Assembly: GCA_038318385.1 (NCBI GenBank)
Contig: JBBQCD010000018.1
Coordinates: forward strand, 1 to 64,000
DNA from: Schlegelella_A sp038318385
Lineage (GTDB): Bacteria; Pseudomonadota; Gammaproteobacteria; Burkholderiales; Burkholderiaceae_C
Reading direction: 5' to 3'
DNA length: 64,000 nt
How positions within the stretch are numbered: position 1 is the first letter of the stretch; each line of letters begins with the position of its first letter. The notes under the pieces are model-generated. The model saw only the letters and a list, made by a program, of their open reading frames with translations. It did no database searches and was not told the origin of the DNA. This document shows, in pieces, positions 1 through 7,658 of the stretch. The translations under genes were made by a program, and so were the position numbers.

Positions 1-881
1 GTCGTGAAGACGAGCTCGCCCTCCTCGCCGTCGGGCAGCACGGCGCCGGTGTCGGGATCGATGATCTCGGGATAGAAGTGATCCTCCCAGACGACCGGGC
101 CGTCCTTGGTCTCGACGCATTCGCTCGCGACGCCCGGCCCCATCACTTCCGAAAGGCCATAGATGTCGACCGCGTCGATGTCGGCGCCCTGCTCGATCTC
201 CTTTCGCATCGCCTCGGTCCAGGGCTCGGCGCCGAAGATGCCGATCTCGAGACTGGTCGAGCGCGGATCGATGCCCTGCCGCGTCAGCTCCTCGATCAGC
301 ACCTGCATGTACGACGGCGTGACCATGATGATCTTCGGCTGCAGGTCCAGGATCAGCTGGACCTGCTTCTCGGTCTGCCCACCCGACATCGGGATCACCG
401 TGCAGCCGGCGCGCTCGGCGCCGTAGTGGGCACCGAGACCGCCGGTGAAGAGGCCATAGCCGTAGGCGATGTGGACCATGTCGCCCGGCCGGCCGCCGGC
501 GGCGCGGATCGAGCGCGCGACCAGGTTCGCCCAGGTGTCGATGTCGGCGAGCGTGTAGCCGACGACGGTCGGCTTGCCGGTCGTCCCCGACGAGGCGTGG
601 ATGCGCGCGATGCGCTCCTTCGGAACGGCGAAGAGGCCGAACGGATAGTGGTCGCGCAGGTCGCTCTTGACGGTGAACGGGAACTTCGCAAGATCGGCCA
701 GCTCGCGCAGGTCGTCGGGGCGAACGCCCTTCGCGTCGAACGCGCGTCGGTAGTGCGGCACGTTGTCGTAGGCGTGCTTCAGGCTCGACTTCATCCGCTC
801 GAGCTGCAGCGCACGCAGCTCGTCGCGGCTGGCGCGCTCGATCGGCTCGAGCTCGCCGGGAACGGGCGGGCGGACGGTCAT
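1..881 (-). CDS. paaK: Phenylacetate-CoA ligase (partial, C-terminus off the window)
   Basis: Activates phenylacetate to phenylacetyl-CoA with ATP and CoA, the entry step of the aerobic Paa pathway. About 293 N-terminal residues are inside the window; the frame is still open at base 1. The adenylate-forming loop reads ASSGTTGKPTVVGYT, and the downstream SGGQTEKQ, GIFGAEPWTE and YGLSEVMGPGVA segments are typical of PaaK. The ATG at 881 overlaps the stop of paaI as ATGA, so the two are translationally coupled. It is the last of three paa genes seen here. The identity is clear from the motifs; only the C-terminal lid domain is missing because of the window edge. Confidence 0.96.
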   Translation of the reverse strand, partial: MTVRPPVPGELEPIERASRDELRALQLERMKSSLKHAYDNVPHYRRAFDAKGVRPDDLRELADLAKFPFTVKSDLRDHYPFGLFAVPKERIARIHASSGTTGKPTVVGYTLADIDTWANLVARSIRAAGGRPGDMVHIAYGYGLFTGGLGAHYGAERAGCTVIPMSGGQTEKQVQLILDLQPKIIMVTPSYMQVLIEELTRQGIDPRSTSLEIGIFGAEPWTEAMRKEIEQGADIDAVDIYGLSEVMGPGVASECVETKDGPVVWEDHFYPEIIDPDTGAVLPDGEEGELVFT

Positions 882-1363
882 GCCGATCTCTCCTTGGCTG
901 CGCCGGCCGCAACCGGCATCACCGTGCGGCCGCGCAGCGCGGCCGAGCGACCCCGGACGAGCGCGACGCGAACGCCGTCCTGGTTCGTGACGACGATGTC
1001 GTAGACGCCCGTGCGCCCGCGCAGCGACACCTCGACGGCGTCGGCGCTCAACACGTCGCCGCCCCTCACCGGAGCGAGGAAGTCGACCGTCAGCCCGGCG
1101 GCGACGGTGAGCTGGTTGCGCGAGTTGCAGGCGAAGGCAAACGCCGAATCAGCGAGCGTCGTGATGAAGCCGCCATGGCAGATCTCGTGACCGTTGAGCA
1201 TGTCGTCGCGCACCGGCAACTCGAGCCGGGCCGTGCCGTCGCCGAGCGCGACGATGCGCATGCCGAGGCTGCGCGAGGCGCGGTCGACGGCGAACATGTG
1301 AGCGCCGACGGCTTCGGCCGACGGGCCGATCGTCGTCGCGGCATCAGGCTTCGCTTGCGCCAC
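878..1363 (-). CDS. paaI: Phenylacetic acid degradation thioesterase PaaI
   Basis: Hotdog-fold thioesterase of 161 residues that releases CoA from dead-end hydroxyphenylacetyl-CoA intermediates. The segment LNGHEICHGGFITTLADSAFAF carries the family pattern, with the Asn-Gly-His and HGG elements and the acidic catalytic residue in the helix that follows. The C-terminal half holds the expected hotdog strands (LTVDFLAPVRGGDVL). It lies 9 bases downstream of paaG and overlaps paaK by four bases, in line with one transcript. Length and order match paaG-paaI-paaK clusters of other betaproteobacteria. Confidence 0.94.
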   Translation of the reverse strand: MAQAKPDAATTIGPSAEAVGAHMFAVDRASRSLGMRIVALGDGTARLELPVRDDMLNGHEICHGGFITTLADSAFAFACNSRNQLTVAAGLTVDFLAPVRGGDVLSADAVEVSLRGRTGVYDIVVTNQDGVRVALVRGRSAALRGRTVMPVAAGAAKERSA

Positions 1364-1372
1364 GGACCCCTC

Positions 1373-2176
1373 CTAGCGATCGGAGAAGACGGCCGGCCGC
1401 TTGGCCATGAACGCGGCCACCCCCTCGGCGAAGTCGGGCGCAGCGCCGAGCGTTCGCTGCGCGACCGCCTCGAGGCTCAGCGCGGCGGCGAGGTCGAGTT
1501 GCTGGGCGTCGTCGAGCGCCTTGCGGGTGGCAACGAGGGCGCGCGTCGGCATCTTCGCCAGGCGCGCGGCGAGCGCCTCGGCCTCGGCCGGCAGCGCGGC
1601 GTCGTCGACGCACTTCCAGATCAGGCCGAGCCGCACGGCGTCCTCGGCCATCAGCTTGTCGCCGAGCATCGCGAGCGCCATCGCATTCGCACGGCCCATC
1701 AGGCGCGGCAGCAGCCAGGTGCCGCCGCAGTCGGGAACCAGACCGATCTTCGAGAACGCCTGGATGAAGCTCGCCGATCGGGCGGCGATGACGATGTCGC
1801 AACCGAACGCGATGTTGGCCCCGGCACCGGCAGCGACCCCGTTCACGGCGGCCAGGACGGGCACCGGCATCGACCGGAGCCGCAGCGCCAGCGGCCGGTA
1901 GTGGCGCTCGATCGTCGCGCCGATGTCGGTCGGCGGACCCTTCGGATCCGGATTCGGGGCGACGCCCGGATCGGACAGGTCCTGCCCGGCGCAGAACCCG
2001 CGACCGGCACCGGTCAGGATCACGCAACGCACGGCCGCGTCTTCGGCAGCGGCATCGAGGGCGCTGCGCAATTGCGCGTGCATCTCGGCGGTGAAGCTGT
2101 TCAGCGATTTCGGTCGATTCAACTGCAGCGTGCGCACGGCGCCCGACTGCGTGACCTTGACCTGCGGTTCTTCCAT
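1373..2176 (-). CDS. paaG: Enoyl-CoA hydratase/isomerase, ring-1,2-epoxyphenylacetyl-CoA isomerase PaaG
   Basis: Crotonase-fold enzyme of 267 residues that isomerises the 1,2-epoxide of phenylacetyl-CoA to the oxepin and also acts in later beta-oxidation steps. The signature GRGFCAGQDLSD (about residues 59-70) and the second oxyanion segment VNGVAAGAGANIAFGCD are intact. First gene of the paa operon, with a clear minus-strand promoter and palindromic operator just upstream. A generic enoyl-CoA hydratase is possible on sequence alone, but the neighbouring paaI and paaK and the FCAGQDL motif favour PaaG. Confidence 0.9.
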   Translation of the reverse strand: MEEPQVKVTQSGAVRTLQLNRPKSLNSFTAEMHAQLRSALDAAAEDAAVRCVILTGAGRGFCAGQDLSDPGVAPNPDPKGPPTDIGATIERHYRPLALRLRSMPVPVLAAVNGVAAGAGANIAFGCDIVIAARSASFIQAFSKIGLVPDCGGTWLLPRLMGRANAMALAMLGDKLMAEDAVRLGLIWKCVDDAALPAEAEALAARLAKMPTRALVATRKALDDAQQLDLAAALSLEAVAQRTLGAAPDFAEGVAAFMAKRPAVFSDR

Positions 2177-2208
2177 GCAACCTGTCCTCGAGCTGGCTTG
2201 ACGCCGTG

Positions 2209-2228
2209 ATTATATTCGACCGATCGGT
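2209..2228 (-). promoter_or_regulatory. paa operon promoter with TetR-type (PaaR-like) operator
   Basis: On the minus strand a perfect -10 hexamer TATAAT lies at 2214-2209. Next to it upstream is the perfect 10-bp palindrome ACCGATCGGT (2219-2228), which falls in the -35/-10 spacer. No good -35 hexamer is visible. Known: paa operons of betaproteobacteria are repressed by the TetR-family PaaR, released by phenylacetyl-CoA. Inferred: this palindrome is that operator. The regulator gene itself is not in the window. Confidence 0.6.
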
Positions 2229-2324
2229 AGAAAGAGTTTAGACCGGCGCCAGGGCGCCGCGAGGGCGATCCGGGAGTGGTTTTCCCCAAGCTCCACTGAC
2301 ACGGTGACACCCGGGTCGGCGGCC

Positions 2325-3377
2325 TCAGGAGGCATCGACCAGGAAGGCCATCAACTGGCGTTCGGATGCTGTGAGTCCAGGGCGCCTGGGCATCGGCCGC
2401 GCTTCCCCTGCAGCAGCGGCATCCTGCGCCCCAGCGGCCAGCACCTGGAGAACGCGCGGGTGCACGTAGGACTTCTTGCAGACGGCGACGGTGTTGCCGA
2501 GCCGGCGCGCGACCTCGGCGAGGACCTGGTTGGCGCTCAGGCGCTGAGCCGCGTCGACGACGGTCTGTTCGGCCCACAGGGTGAGCGCGTTGACAGTACC
2601 GTGCCAGGTACGGAAATCCTTGGCGGTGAAATCGGCTCCGGCGGCGGCCCTCAGATACTCGTTGACATCGTCGGAGCCCACCGTCCGGGGTTCGCCGTCC
2701 TCGTCCTCGTAGCGAAACAACTCCTGTCCGGACATCGACTGGCAACGCCGCACGATCCGGGCGACCCTCGGGTCTTCGAGCGCGACCTCGTGGATGACGC
2801 CGCTCTTGCCGCGGAAGCGCAACTGCACGCGCGTACTGCTGACGGCGGCGTGGCGCTGCCTCAACGTCGTCAAGCCGAACGAACCGTTGGTCCGGGCGTA
2901 TTCGTCGTTGCCGACGCGCATCAGGGTCGTGTCCAGCAGCCGGACCAGGGTGGCGAGCACGGCTTCGCGTCCGGGCAGCGCGGCCACCGGCCGCCGCAGG
3001 TCGGCGGCGACCTTGCGGCGTATGCGCGGCAGCGCCGCGCCGAATTCGAGCATGCGCTCGAACTTGTCGGCGTCGCGCGCCACCCGCCACTCGGGGTGAT
3101 AGCGGTACTGCTTGCGGCCGCGCGCATCGCGTCCGGTGGCCTGCAGATGACCGCGCGGATCGGTGCAGATCCAGACCTGTTCGTAGGCCGGAGGGATGGC
3201 GAGCTTGCGGATGCGCTGCAGCGTCGCGGCATCACGCACGGCCTTGGCATCGGGGCGGCGATAGGTGAAGCCCTCGCCACGGCGCAGGCGCCGGATCCCG
3301 GGGGCTTCGTCGGTCACGTAGATCAAGCCGCGGGGAACCTCAGCCCCCTGGCGCACATCCTCGGAGTGCTTCGTCAT
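2325..3377 (-). CDS. DNA topoisomerase IB (poxvirus/eukaryote-like)
   Basis: Monomeric type IB topoisomerase of 350 residues that relaxes supercoils through a 3'-phosphotyrosyl intermediate. Seen: the N-terminal domain with RKQYRYHPEWR, the catalytic-domain segments KDFRTWHGT and GNTVAVCKKSYVHP, with the presumed nucleophile Tyr at about residue 304. The ATG at 3377 is preferred over a TTG three codons earlier. No partner overlaps it; recQ starts divergently about 200 bases away. Bacterial members of this family are accessory and patchily distributed, so horizontal origin at some stage is plausible, but base composition here does not stand out. Confidence 0.92.
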   Translation of the reverse strand: MTKHSEDVRQGAEVPRGLIYVTDEAPGIRRLRRGEGFTYRRPDAKAVRDAATLQRIRKLAIPPAYEQVWICTDPRGHLQATGRDARGRKQYRYHPEWRVARDADKFERMLEFGAALPRIRRKVAADLRRPVAALPGREAVLATLVRLLDTTLMRVGNDEYARTNGSFGLTTLRQRHAAVSSTRVQLRFRGKSGVIHEVALEDPRVARIVRRCQSMSGQELFRYEDEDGEPRTVGSDDVNEYLRAAAGADFTAKDFRTWHGTVNALTLWAEQTVVDAAQRLSANQVLAEVARRLGNTVAVCKKSYVHPRVLQVLAAGAQDAAAAGEARPMPRRPGLTASERQLMAFLVDAS

Positions 3378-3573
3378 GCCGCGCAAGCCGGGACGTCGGC
3401 GAGCCGAATTCCTGCGTTCGCGCAGGACAAAACCTTACCGCCAGACCGTCTGCGCCGCTTCAAGATTCACCCGCCCGCCGTTGCCTCATTTCAACCCCCA
3501 GCCCGAACACGATTCGTCCCGGACGAGCACGACATAGCACGAGCCGTACCCGCCCTCCACTGCCGCACCTCCC

Positions 3574-5384
3574 ATGTCTTCGACCTCGATCGCAACAGCG
3601 CGCAAGACGCGCGCTGTCTCGAGCGCCGGCGAAACCGCCCGCGCCACCTCCCGACGCGCCTCCCGCACGCCTCCGGGCAGCCGGCTGGACCGCCACGCAG
3701 CAGCCACACCAGGCCGGGCCGAGATGAACCGCGTGTTGCGACGAATCTTCGGACTGAGATCGCTGCGAGACGGCCAGGAAACGGTCATCGGTCATGTCCT
3801 GGCCGGCGAGCCGACGCTGGCGATCATGCCCACCGGCGCGGGCAAGTCGCTGTGCTATCAGCTGCCGGCAATGCTGCTGCCCGGAACGACCGTGGTCGTG
3901 TCGCCGCTGATCGCGCTGATGAAGGACCAGTGCGACAAGCTGTGACGCTCGGTATCGCCGCGGTGCAGATCAACAGCGCCGTCCCGGCGGACGAAGTCGA
4001 GGCCGCTCTGGCGGCGATCGCCGCCGCAGAGGTCCGGATCGTCTTCACGACGCCGGAGCGCCTGGCCGACCCGGACTTCGTCGCCAAGGTCGCGACGCAC
4101 CCGGTGAGCCTCCTGGTGGTGGACGAAGCCCATTGCATCTCGCGGTGGGGTCACGACTTCCGCCCGGCCTTCCTGGAGATCGGCGCGGCCATCGAAGCGC
4201 TCGGTCGGCCGACGATCCTGGCGCTGACCGCCACGGCGAGTCCGGAAGTGGTGGAGGACATCGCCCGACAACTCGGCGGGGCGCGCTTTCGCATTGTCAA
4301 CACCGGCATGTACCGGCCCAACCTGCACTACTGCGTCGAACAGGTCACGCGCGAGGGGGACAAGCTCGCGCGCCTGGTCGAGCATGTGCGCGACACAGCC
4401 GGGTCGGGGCTCGTCTACGTCGCGACCGTGAAGGCTGCCGACCTCGTGCATGCCGCGCTGGCCGCGGCCGGCGAATCGGTGGCGCGCTACCACGGCCGGC
4501 TCGGCGCTGCGGAGCGCCGGGAGAACCAGGAAGCCTTCATGCGCGACGAGGTCCGTGTGATGGTGGCCACCAACGCGTTCGGCCTGGGGATCGACAAACC
4601 CGACATCCGCTTCGTGCTGCACTACCAGATGCCCGCCGGCCTCGACGCCTACTACCAGGAGTCGGGTCGCGCCGGGCGCGATGGCGCGCCGGCCCTGTGC
4701 ACGCTTCTCTACCTGCACAGCGACAAGGCGGTGCAGCAGCTCTTCCTTGCCAGACGCTACCCGGCGCTGGAGGACCTCGCCGCCGTTCATGCCGCGCTCG
4801 GGCAATCGCCGCCCGCGAACGGCGAGAACGGCACCCCCTCGCACTGGACGCTCGAGCGCCTGCACGCGGTGCTCGACCGGCCGGAGTCGAAGATCCAGGT
4901 GGCGTTGAGACTGCTGCGCCACCAGCGCGTCGTCGCGCAGGACCGCGCCGGCCGGCTGACGTTGCAACGGTCGTCGCTCGACACTGCGACGCTCGAATCA
5001 CTGGCGACGGCCTACCGCGACAAGCGCGAAGCCGATCGGGCGATGCTCGAGCAGATGGTGTCCTATGGCCAGACCGGCTATTGCCGGTGGAAAGTCCTGC
5101 TCGGCCACTTCCACGAGGACCACGGCTTCGAGCGCTGCGGCACCTGTGACAACTGCCTGCGTCTGGCCGCCCTGTCGCTCGAGGCGAGCGCGACCACCGC
5201 CGACGACGTGACGCTGGCAGAGGCGGCGGCGCCGGCCATCGTCTATCCGGCCGGCGTGCAGGTCCGGGTACCGCGCTACGGCTCCGGCGTGGTCGAGCAG
5301 GCCGATTCGCAGAGCGTCACGGTCGGCTTTCCGAACGGCTCCAGCCGCTGCTTCCTGGCGGCGTACGTCCAACCCGCGGCCTGA
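3574..5384 (+). pseudogene. recQ: RecQ-family ATP-dependent DNA helicase, frameshifted
   Basis: 3'-5' superfamily 2 helicase broken by a frameshift. The first frame gives FGLRSLRDGQE, the Walker A segment MPTGAGKSLCYQLP and VVSPLIALMKDQCDKL, then stops at 3943-3945 (TGA). The next frame resumes at once with TLGIAAVQINSAV and continues through VVDEAHCISRWGHDFRP, ALTATAS, ATNAFGLGIDKPDIRFV, YYQESGRAGRDGAP, the RecQ zinc cysteines (CRWKVLL, CGTCDNC) and a short C-terminal domain resembling DUF3553. One base is missing relative to an intact gene, or a -1 shift is needed. ATG 3724 may be the true start, since the 50 residues before it look unconserved. Every helicase motif is preserved, so a sequencing error or very recent mutation is as likely as a dead gene. 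Confidence 0.85.
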
Positions 5385-5428
5385 CATCGGGCATCTCGCT
5401 TGCCGCACCCTCTTCAACGGAGAATTCC

Positions 5429-5875
5429 ATGGCAACCAGCAGCATCACCGGGGCGGAGCGCGCGCCCCTTCAGCCCTCGGGCCGCGGCACCGATCGACTC
5501 GGTCCGAGTGACAGTTCCGACAGCGGCAGCGACGTCCAGAACGAACGCGGTTTCGACGCGCTCGACGACGGCGAGATTGGCGGCGAACGTGCAGACCTGG
5601 CCAGCGACACCGACGCCACGGGCACCGGCGAGCACGCTGCCGCCGTGCACGACACCGACATCGTCGAGGGCGCCGACATCGCCCCCGATCGCATCGACTC
5701 GATCGACGCGACCGACGACGGCGACATCTCTGCCGCCGCGACGCGGCAGTCGATCGACGCGCTCGCTGCCGATAACGATGGCGACGCCGACATCGAGGAC
5801 GAGGCGGAGGACGAGCGCAGCCCGGCGAGCGCGGCGGGCCCTGCACGCAGCGCTGCCGACGCAGGCCGACGGTGA
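5429..5875 (+). CDS. Conserved acidic hypothetical protein
   Basis: Protein of 148 residues, very rich in Asp, Glu, Ser, Gly and Ala, with no membrane segment and no recognisable fold. The N-terminus SSITGAERAPLQPSGRGTD followed by RLGPSDSSDSGSD resembles a family of small acidic proteins I recall from Burkholderiales, sometimes given misleading names such as chemotaxis or MatE protein. A good Shine-Dalgarno (CGGAGA) lies 7 bases before the ATG. Low complexity and acidity suggest an intrinsically disordered protein. It stands alone between recQ and rpoN; function unknown. Confidence 0.75.
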   Translation: MATSSITGAERAPLQPSGRGTDRLGPSDSSDSGSDVQNERGFDALDDGEIGGERADLASDTDATGTGEHAAAVHDTDIVEGADIAPDRIDSIDATDDGDISAAATRQSIDALAADNDGDADIEDEAEDERSPASAAGPARSAADAGRR

Positions 5876-6013
5876 CGGCGGCAGACGGTGCTGTCGATAT
5901 CGGCAAGATTTTCCGCAAATGTCTGCGGCGCCGCATCACGCGCGTCCGACCGCGAGACTTCATTCCTGCGCCTCTCCGGGCGTAGACAACGCCGGGCGGC
6001 GGTACCGTTTCGA

Positions 6014-6029
6014 TGGCACGCGTGTTGCA
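6014..6029 (+). promoter_or_regulatory. Sigma-54 promoter (-24/-12) upstream of rpoN
   Basis: The sequence TGGCACGCGTGTTGCA fits the sigma-54 consensus TGGCACG-N4-TTGCW at every specified base, with GG at 6015-6016 and GC at 6027-6028 exactly ten bases apart. It lies about 87 bases before the rpoN start codon on the same strand. Inferred: the sigma-54 gene is transcribed by sigma-54 holoenzyme, which would need an NtrC-type activator; one is encoded at 9313-10704. Confidence 0.8.
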
Positions 6030-6115
6030 TTGACGAAGCTGCGATGCCGTTGGGGCATGTCGCTCCGCGCGATCCGTGACCCCGTTCCGGGTCGTCCTTT
6101 CTGAACTGGATCCCC

Positions 6116-7591
6116 ATGAACTCTGCCGTGCTTCAAACCGGCCAGCGCCAGCAGCACACGGTCACGCCGCGATTGCAGCATGCGGTGCGCCTGCTGCAAC
6201 TGTCGTCGCTCGACTTTGCGCAGGAAGTGCACGACGCGATGGGCAAGAATCCATTCCTGGAAATCGAGGACGCTCCCGCCGAAGCGTCCGGCTCGCCTGA
6301 AGGAGGAGGCTCCGAAGTCGCAGAGCGTTCCTCGGAGGCGAGCCCGGCCGACAACGGAGGCGACGGTGACGCCTCCTACGAACGCGAAAGCTGGACGCAA
6401 GCGTTCAACAGTCCGCGCCACAACGGTGGCGAGTCCGACATCAGCGCCCTCGACCTGGTTGCCGCCGACGTCGGCTTGCGTCCGCACCTGCGCAGCCAGA
6501 TCAACGTCCTGCCGCTGTCGGCGCGCGACCACGCGCTCGCCTGCCTGGTGGTCGAGTCACTCGATGACGACGGCTACCTGCGCACCGACCTGGAAGAACT
6601 GTCGGGTGTCAGCGACCTGGTTCCCGCCGTCGACATCGAGGAGATGCAGATCGCACTCAAGCGGGTGCAGTCGCTCGATCCGTCCGGCGTCGGCGCGCGC
6701 AACGTTTCCGAGTGCCTGCAGCTGCAGCTTGGAAGCATCGAGGACGAAGCCCAGCGTGAACTCGCACGCCGGATCGTCTGCGACCATCTCGACCGGCTGG
6801 CTCAGCACGACGTCGGCGCGCTCGCCCGGGCACTCGACAGCACGCCGGCAGCGATCGAGGCAGCCTGCGACCGCATCCGCCATCTCGATCCCCGGCCGGG
6901 CTGGCGCCTGGGCGCATCGGACACCCACTTCGTCACCCCGGACGTGATCGTCAAGAAGATCCGGGGCCGCTGGACCGCGACGCTGAACCGCGCCATCGTG
7001 CCGCGCGTCAAGCTGAACCAGACCTATGCCTCGATGTTCCAGGCGCATCGCGACGCCAAGCACGGCGAGCTCGCCGCCCACCTCCAGGAAGCTCGCTGGA
7101 CGCTGCGCAATGTCCAGCAGCGCTTCTCCACCATCCTCCTCGTCGCCGAGGCCATCCTCAAGCGCCAGCACCATTTCCTCGAGTTCGGCCCGATGGCGAT
7201 GAAGCCGCTGGGGTTGCGCGAAATCGCCGACGAACTCGGTCTGCACGAATCGACGGTCTCGCGGGTCACCAACAACAAGTACATGGCCACGCCGGCAGGC
7301 GTCTTCGAGCTCAAGTTTTTCTTCTCGCGCGAGATGTCCACGGCGAACGGCGGGGCTTGCTCCGCGATCGCCATTCGCGGCGTGATCAAGGGAATGATCG
7401 AAGCCGAGAGCCCGGTCGAACCGCTCTCCGACGCGCAGATCGCGCGGATGCTGGCGCGCCAGGGACTCAAGGTCGCACGACGCACGGTGACGAAGTACCG
7501 CCAGCTGATGAAGCTGGCCCCCGTCGACCGGCGTCGCAAGATCGCCAGTTCGGCGGCCGCTGCATCGCTGCCAGCACAGGACATCCGGTGA
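6116..7591 (+). CDS. rpoN: RNA polymerase sigma-54 factor
   Basis: Alternative sigma factor of 491 residues. Region I is Gln/Leu-rich (LQTGQRQQHTVTPRLQHAVR, then LLQLSSLDFAQEV) and binds activator and core. An acidic region II spans about residues 50-120. The core-binding and DNA-binding regions follow, with a helix-turn-helix (LREIADELGLHESTVSRVTN) and the RpoN box ARRTVTKYR at about 454-462. It is not in the usual lptB-rpoN-hpf-ptsN context, so it may be a second copy or a relocated sole copy. A hybrid kinase follows 67 bases downstream on the same strand and an NtrC-type regulator converges on it. Confidence 0.97.
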   Translation: MNSAVLQTGQRQQHTVTPRLQHAVRLLQLSSLDFAQEVHDAMGKNPFLEIEDAPAEASGSPEGGGSEVAERSSEASPADNGGDGDASYERESWTQAFNSPRHNGGESDISALDLVAADVGLRPHLRSQINVLPLSARDHALACLVVESLDDDGYLRTDLEELSGVSDLVPAVDIEEMQIALKRVQSLDPSGVGARNVSECLQLQLGSIEDEAQRELARRIVCDHLDRLAQHDVGALARALDSTPAAIEAACDRIRHLDPRPGWRLGASDTHFVTPDVIVKKIRGRWTATLNRAIVPRVKLNQTYASMFQAHRDAKHGELAAHLQEARWTLRNVQQRFSTILLVAEAILKRQHHFLEFGPMAMKPLGLREIADELGLHESTVSRVTNNKYMATPAGVFELKFFFSREMSTANGGACSAIAIRGVIKGMIEAESPVEPLSDAQIARMLARQGLKVARRTVTKYRQLMKLAPVDRRRKIASSAAAASLPAQDIR

Positions 7592-7658
7592 CGACATCGT
7601 CGAGCATGGCAAAGGGCTCGCGGCGATGCGGGCGGTACATGGCGTCGGGAGGGGCGAG

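Noticed and set aside
2595..2613. GTACC/GGTAC inverted repeat
   Set aside because: Only a 5-bp stem, inside the topoisomerase coding region, with no promoter nearby.
2304..3573. Long open frame running into recQ from upstream on the plus strand
   Set aside because: It is antisense to the topoisomerase gene with its full set of motifs, and the residues resemble no RecQ N-terminus; high GC leaves such frames open by chance.
3943..3945. Programmed -1 frameshift in recQ
   Set aside because: No X-XXY-YYZ slippery sequence and no clear downstream pseudoknot at the junction; a sequencing error or mutation is simpler.
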